NCBI GenBank assembly: GCA_036554945.1
Contig: DATBMH010000070.1
Location: 1-43,975 of the forward strand
Direction of reading: 5' to 3'
DNA: 43,975 nt
Source: JACDAN01 sp036554945
GTDB taxonomy: Bacteria > Actinomycetota > Thermoleophilia > Gaiellales > Gaiellaceae
Within the stretch, counting starts at the first letter, position 1; each line of letters starts with the position of its first letter. This document shows positions 39,904 to 43,975 of the stretch, one piece after another. The notes beneath the pieces are model-generated. The model ran no database searches, was not told the origin of the DNA, and was given only the letters and a program-made list of their open reading frames with translations. Position numbers and translations under genes: made by a program.

Positions 39904-40794
39904 GTGGCGACGGCCGCGCTGATCCTCGTGACCGCGGTCTGGGGCGTCACGTTCGTCCAGGTCAAGGACGCGGTCGCGCTCTACCCGTTCCTCGCCTTCC
40001 TCGCCGTCCGGTACCTGATCGCGACCGCCTCGCTCGCGCCCGTCGCGATGACCCGGCTCCGGGGGCTCGGCCGCGAGGGGCTCATCGCCGGGTGCGTCCT
40101 CGGCGCGCTGATCGCGCTCGGGATCGGGCTCCAGACCGCGGGCCTCGAGCGGACGACGGTCACGAACACCGGCTTCATCACGGGGCTCTACGTCCTCTTC
40201 ACGCCGCTGCTCGGCCTCGCGCTCTTCCGGACGGCGATCCCGCGCGAGCTCTGGTACGCGGTCGCCCTCGCGCTGGTCGGGCTCGCCCTGCTCTCCGGCG
40301 TGCCGTCCGGGTCCGCGGCCGGCGACCTGCTCGTCCTCGCCAGCGCGGTGGCGCAGGCGCTGCAGATCGTGATGGTCGAGCGCTACGCGAACCGCTTCGA
40401 CGCGTTCGCGCTCACGTGGGTGGAGGTCGCGTGCGCCGCCGTCCTCTTCCTCGTCGTCGCGACGGCGCTGGGGGACATGTCCGTGCCGCGCGGGGGGACC
40501 GTCTGGGCCGCCCTGCTCGTCACCGGGCTCTTCGCCGTCGCCTTCGCGTACGTGATCCAGATCTGGGCGCAGCGCCGCGTCAGCGCCACGCGGATCGCGG
40601 TGATCTTCTCCCTCGAGACCGTGTTCGCGGGGTTCTTCGGCTACCTGCTCGCCGGCGACCGGCTCGGCCTGCTCGGCTGGCTCGGGTGCGGGCTGATCTT
40701 CGCCGGGATCCTGGTGGCGGAGCCGTTCGCCGCCGCGACGCTCAGGCGGTTGGTCGGACGCCCCGCGCCCGAGCCCGCGCCTCCACTTCCCTGA
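39904..40794 (+). CDS. EamA-family (DMT superfamily) transporter
   Basis: 296 aa with about ten membrane helices in two EamA repeats. Typical segments: VTAVWGVTFVQVKDA at the start, NTGFITGLYVLFTPLL, and TRIAVIFSLETVFAGFFGYLLAGD in the second half. Exports or imports small metabolites; substrate unknown. Leaderless GTG. The last 53 bp overlap the end of the convergent GrpB-like gene. Confidence 0.9.
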   Translation: MATAALILVTAVWGVTFVQVKDAVALYPFLAFLAVRYLIATASLAPVAMTRLRGLGREGLIAGCVLGALIALGIGLQTAGLERTTVTNTGFITGLYVLFTPLLGLALFRTAIPRELWYAVALALVGLALLSGVPSGSAAGDLLVLASAVAQALQIVMVERYANRFDAFALTWVEVACAAVLFLVVATALGDMSVPRGGTVWAALLVTGLFAVAFAYVIQIWAQRRVSATRIAVIFSLETVFAGFFGYLLAGDRLGLLGWLGCGLIFAGILVAEPFAAATLRRLVGRPAPEPAPPLP

Positions 40795-41263
40795 TGAAGG
40801 GCGTCTTCAGCTCGGTGTACACGTCGCGCGGGTGGCCCTCCGCGGCGAGCTTCCGCTTGAACTGGTCGTAGCGCCGGCGCTCCTCCGGGTCGGTCCGCAG
40901 GGCCTCGCGGAACGTGAGCTGGCGCTCCCAGTGCTCGCCGCCGTGCTTGACGACGTGGACGTTGTGCGTCCCGAGCCGCCGGAAGAAGAGCCGGCCGGGC
41001 AGCCCGTACTCCCCGAGGTACTCGTACCCCAGCGCCTCCATCTCGCGGATGTCCGGCTCCGTGATCTCGAGCTCTCGGAGCCCGACGAGGACGTCCACGA
41101 TCGGCTTGGCGCAGAGGTCCGGCACCGACGTCGAGCCGATGTGCTCGATCCCCACGGCCCGGCCGTCGAAGACCGGCGTGAGCCGCCGGCGCTCCGCTTC
41201 GAACACCTCGGCCCACGTGGGGTCGTGGTCGACGAGCTCTACGCGGTCAGAACGTCCACTCAC
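40742..41263 (-). CDS. GrpB/UPF0157-family nucleotidyltransferase-fold protein
   Basis: 173 aa. VELVDHDPTWAEVFEAE, IEHIGSTSVPDLCAKPIVDVLVG (GSTSVPG-type motif) and FKRKLAAE are the family hallmarks. It belongs to the nucleotidyltransferase superfamily fold. Function unproven. GTG 41263 overlaps the M29 peptidase stop by 17 nt; the 3' end overlaps the EamA gene. Confidence 0.9.
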   Translation of the reverse strand: MSGRSDRVELVDHDPTWAEVFEAERRRLTPVFDGRAVGIEHIGSTSVPDLCAKPIVDVLVGLRELEITEPDIREMEALGYEYLGEYGLPGRLFFRRLGTHNVHVVKHGGEHWERQLTFREALRTDPEERRRYDQFKRKLAAEGHPRDVYTELKTPFIREVEARARARGVRPTA

Positions 41264-42344
41264 CGTCTTGCTGCACCACCTCGCCGTCGCACTCGATGCG
41301 CCCGCCGATCCGGAGGTCCTTGACCATGTCCCAGTGGACGGCGCTGACGTTCTTGCCGCCGATCGTCGGCAGGCCGGCGCCGATGGCGAGGTGGATCGTC
41401 CCGTACATCTTCTCGTCGAAAAGCGTGTTCTTCATGTACCGCTGGATCCCCGGGTTGCAGCCGATGCCGTACTCGCCGAGGGTCCGCGCGCCGTCGTCGC
41501 GGTCGAGCTTGGCGATCAGCGCCTCCTCGTTGGCCGAGGCCGACGCGTCGACGACCCTGCCGCCCTCGTAGCGCATCCGGACGCCCTCGACGAGGTCGGG
41601 CTCCTGGTAGGCGGGGTACTCGAGGAAGCTGACGACGCCCTCGGTCGACTCCTCGACGGGGCTGTAGAAGACCTCGCCGCCGGGCATGTTCGCGTGGCCG
41701 TCGTCGACCTCGCCCTCGCGCCCGGCGAGGCTGAAGCGGAGGTCGGTCTCGGCGCCCACGATGCGAACTTCTTCGGCGGCGTCGAAGCGATCCTTGATCC
41801 GCTTCATCTTCTCGCCCTCGGCGTCCCAGTCGAGGAGGCAGGCGCCGAAGAGGAAGTCCTCGAACGCCTCGTTCGTCATGCCGGCCTCCTGCGCCAGGGC
41901 GGGGCAGGGGAAGCGGCAGGTGACCCACGGGATCTCCATGCGCAGGCGGCGCTGGAGGAAGGCGGCGTGGGCCTTGTTCAGCAGCTCGCGCTTCTCGGTC
42001 GGCACGTCGGCGCCGGCGCGCGGGTTCTCCGGCGCGCCGATCAGCATCCACGCGTCCACGTTGTCCCAGACGTGCTGGTCGACCGGGGCGACCTTCTCCA
42101 CGGTCTCGCTCGGCGCGTCCTTGGCCCACGTCCAGATGAACGGGAGCTGCTCCATCGCGTAGCTGAGCCGGACGATCGGGTACGCGCCCCGGCGCCCGAT
42201 CAGCCGGACGACCTCCTCCAGCAGCGGCCGTGCGGCCGGCTGGGAGAGCACCATGACCTGCCACCCCGGCTGGACGTCGATCGAGCGCTCGACGAGGAGT
42301 CGGGCGTAGTCCTGGACTCGAGAATCCGCCACGGGCAGCGGCAT
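41247..42344 (-). CDS. M29-family aminopeptidase (AmpS/AmpT-like)
   Basis: 365 aa. Features of the thermophilic aminopeptidase family: the helical N-terminal domain, PTEKRELL, EIPWVTCRFPCPALA, and a late metal-binding region with E in NMPGGEVFYSP, GEYGIGCNPGI, and GTIHLAIG and SAVHWDMV (His/Asp ligands). Metal-dependent removal of N-terminal residues. ATG 42344. Co-transcribed with the GrpB-like gene (17 nt overlap), divergent from dnaK. Confidence 0.93.
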   Translation of the reverse strand: MPLPVADSRVQDYARLLVERSIDVQPGWQVMVLSQPAARPLLEEVVRLIGRRGAYPIVRLSYAMEQLPFIWTWAKDAPSETVEKVAPVDQHVWDNVDAWMLIGAPENPRAGADVPTEKRELLNKAHAAFLQRRLRMEIPWVTCRFPCPALAQEAGMTNEAFEDFLFGACLLDWDAEGEKMKRIKDRFDAAEEVRIVGAETDLRFSLAGREGEVDDGHANMPGGEVFYSPVEESTEGVVSFLEYPAYQEPDLVEGVRMRYEGGRVVDASASANEEALIAKLDRDDGARTLGEYGIGCNPGIQRYMKNTLFDEKMYGTIHLAIGAGLPTIGGKNVSAVHWDMVKDLRIGGRIECDGEVVQQDGEWTF

Positions 42345-42388
42345 TCAATCAGCTATCAAGCGGCTCCGAGACTTGCTACTATCGCGCT

Positions 42389-42424
42389 TAGATTTTGTCC
42401 ACTATCGACACTCATACTCGGAGG
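42389..42424 (+). promoter_or_regulatory. dnaK -10 box and Shine-Dalgarno
   Basis: TAGATT (42389-42394) and GGAGG (42420-42424, 9 nt before ATG). Unlike many genes here, dnaK has an untranslated leader with a ribosome site. No CIRCE or HAIR operator was recognised. Confidence 0.5.
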
Positions 42425-42433
42425 CACTGACGA

Positions 42434-43975
42434 ATGGCGAAGACGATCGGCATCGATCTCGGCACGACAAACTCCTGCATGGCGGTGCTGGAGGGCGGTG
42501 AGCCGACCGTCATCCCGAACGCCGAGGGAGGGCGCACGACGCCCTCCGTCGTCGCGTTCACGGGCGACGGCGAGCGGCTCGTCGGCCCGCCGGCGAAGCG
42601 CCAGCAGGTCACGAACCCGCAGAACACGGTCTTCTCGATCAAGCGCTTCATGGGGCGCAAGCACTCGGAGGTGGACGAGGAGATGACCATCGTCCCCTAC
42701 GAGGTCGTCGAGGGCCCGAACGGCGACGTACGGGTCAAGGCGGGCGACAAGGAGTACGCGCCGCCGGAGATCTCCGCGATGATCCTCCAGAAGCTGAAGG
42801 CCGACGCCGAGGCGTACCTCGGCGAGACGGTCACCGACGCGGTGATCACCGTCCCGGCCTACTTCAACAACGCGCAGCGCGAGGCGACGAAGGACGCCGG
42901 CAAGATCGCCGGCCTCAACGTCCTCCGGATCATCAACGAGCCGACCGCCGCGGCCCTGGCCTACGGCCTCGAGAAGGAGGAGGAGGAGACGGTCCTCGTC
43001 TTCGACCTCGGCGGCGGGACGTTCGACGTCTCCGTCCTCGAGCTCGCCGAGGGCTTCTTCCAGGTCAAGTCGACCGCGGGCGACAACCACCTCGGCGGCG
43101 ACAACTTCGACAAGGCGGTCGTCGACTGGATGGTCGCCGAGTTCAAGAAGGACCAGGGGATCGACCTCGCTGCCGACAAGATGGCGCTCCAGCGGCTCTA
43201 CGAGGCCGCGGAGAAGGCGAAGATCGAGCTCTCGTCGACGATGACGACGCAGATCAACCTGCCGTTCATCACGGCGACGCAGGACGGTCCGAAGCACCTC
43301 GACCTGCAGCTCACCCGCGCCAAGCTGAACGAGCTGACCGCCGACCTGCTCGAGCGGACCGTCGGGCCGACGAAGCAGGCGCTCGCCGATGCCGGCCTCG
43401 AGGCAGGCGACGTCAAGGACGTGATCCTCGTCGGCGGCATGACGCGCATGCCGGCGGTCGCCGAGAAGGTCAAGGAGCTGACCGGGAAGGACCCCCACAA
43501 GGGCGTGAACCCGGACGAGGTCGTCGCCGTCGGCGCGGCCATCCAGGGCGGCGTCCTCAAGGGCGAGGTCAAGGACATCCTCCTGCTCGACGTCACGCCG
43601 CTGTCGCTCGGCATCGAGACGAAGGGCGGGGTCTTCACGCGGCTGATCGAGCGCAACACCACGATCCCGACGCGGAAAGCCGAGACGTTCACGACCGCCG
43701 AGGACAACCAGCCCTCGGTCGAGGTGCACGTCCTGCAGGGCGAGTCGGAGATGGCGCTCTACAACAAGACGCTCGGCAAGTTCCAGCTCGTCGGCATCCC
43801 GCCGGCGATGCGGGGCATGCCGCAGATCGAGGTCGCGTTCGACATCGACGCGAACGGAATCATCAACGTCTCCGCCAAGGACCTCGGGACCGGCAACGAG
43901 CAGCAGATCCGGATCGAGGGCGGCTCGGGCCTCAAGGAGGACGAGGTCCAGCAGATGATCCGCGACGCCGAGGCG
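42434..43975 (+). CDS. dnaK: Hsp70 chaperone DnaK (3' end outside window)
   Basis: The first 514 codons are present. IGIDLGTTNSCMAV, INEPTAAALAYGL, VFDLGGGTFDVSVL and LVGGMTRMPAV are the ATPase-domain signatures, and the substrate-binding domain starts at about residue 385 (DVTPLSLGIETKGG). The C-terminal lid lies beyond the edge. It assists protein folding with DnaJ and GrpE, which are expected further right. Starts ATG 42434 with GGAGG. Confidence 0.99.
   Translation, partial: MAKTIGIDLGTTNSCMAVLEGGEPTVIPNAEGGRTTPSVVAFTGDGERLVGPPAKRQQVTNPQNTVFSIKRFMGRKHSEVDEEMTIVPYEVVEGPNGDVRVKAGDKEYAPPEISAMILQKLKADAEAYLGETVTDAVITVPAYFNNAQREATKDAGKIAGLNVLRIINEPTAAALAYGLEKEEEETVLVFDLGGGTFDVSVLELAEGFFQVKSTAGDNHLGGDNFDKAVVDWMVAEFKKDQGIDLAADKMALQRLYEAAEKAKIELSSTMTTQINLPFITATQDGPKHLDLQLTRAKLNELTADLLERTVGPTKQALADAGLEAGDVKDVILVGGMTRMPAVAEKVKELTGKDPHKGVNPDEVVAVGAAIQGGVLKGEVKDILLLDVTPLSLGIETKGGVFTRLIERNTTIPTRKAETFTTAEDNQPSVEVHVLQGESEMALYNKTLGKFQLVGIPPAMRGMPQIEVAFDIDANGIINVSAKDLGTGNEQQIRIEGGSGLKEDEVQQMIRDAEA

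Noticed and set aside
42345..42433. HspR/HAIR or CIRCE operator for dnaK
   Set aside because: No matching inverted repeat found in the leader.
1..43975. CRISPR array, tRNA, rRNA, insertion sequence or prophage
   Set aside because: No direct-repeat/spacer array, cloverleaf, transposase or phage gene seen on either strand; the 166 bp palindrome is the only mobile-element-like item.

Overview
The window is high-GC bacterial DNA, almost certainly Actinomycetota. Support: a phosphatidylinositol-type operon (inositol-3-phosphate synthase with a CDP-alcohol phosphatidyltransferase), RskA-like anti-sigma logic, frequent GTG/TTG starts, and many starts preceded 6-9 nt by a TANNNT box (leaderless or near-leaderless transcription). 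The mix of DUF4331, DUF4082, a cyclic-2,3-DPG-synthase-like GTPase and alpha/beta-hydrolase/adenylate cyclase genes suggests a Thermoleophilia-like (Gaiellales/Solirubrobacterales) lineage; that placement is inference from content, not from a search. Content is mostly chromosomal and housekeeping. I see no prophage, insertion sequence, CRISPR array, tRNA or rRNA.

Layout. 1-7035 (-): one giant exported modular protein that runs off the left edge. 7309-9859 (-): an operon of membrane anti-sigma factor, ECF sigma factor, rhomboid protease, minimal metallopeptidase and a small coiled-coil protein. 9897-14438 (-): DUF4331 protein, TPR protein and two nickel/cobalt-type transporters in coupled order. 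14505-16756 (-): carbamate kinase with a cyclic-DPG-synthase-like GTPase. 16995: ferritin. 17519-21252 (-): a metallopeptidase, an alpha/beta-hydrolase-adenylate cyclase and a second hydrolase. 21271-23305 (+): YjbQ and a two-gene ABC transporter. 23215-26945: vitamin-B12-type binding protein, a TrmA/RlmD-type RNA methyltransferase, a second ECF sigma factor and a membrane-anchored partner.

26905-30214 (-): a glycosyltransferase-PHP fusion, a degenerate uracil-DNA-glycosylase-like protein, a presenilin-like membrane protein and a small membrane protein. 30336-33548 (+): secreted M36 metalloprotease. 33602-36473 (-): AUR1-like PAP2 enzyme, CDP-alcohol phosphatidyltransferase, and an inositol-3-phosphate synthase with two ribbon-helix-helix DNA-binding repeats fused to its N-terminus. 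36520-42344: methyltransferase, MoaA, CsbD, small membrane proteins, an EamA transporter, a GrpB-family protein and an M29 aminopeptidase. 42434-43975 (+): DnaK, cut by the right edge.

The most striking system is the inositol operon. The synthase carries its own tandem RHH module, a perfect 10+2+10 bp palindrome sits over its start codon and directly against a putative -10 box, and a second in-frame start with a good Shine-Dalgarno sequence could yield the enzyme alone. This looks like a self-regulating 'trigger enzyme'. Other notable items are a presenilin/SPP-like putative aspartyl protease, an approximately 166 bp near-palindromic intergenic element, two divergent gene pairs sharing a symmetric -10 box, and a perfect 13 bp inverted repeat straddling the anti-sigma gene start.
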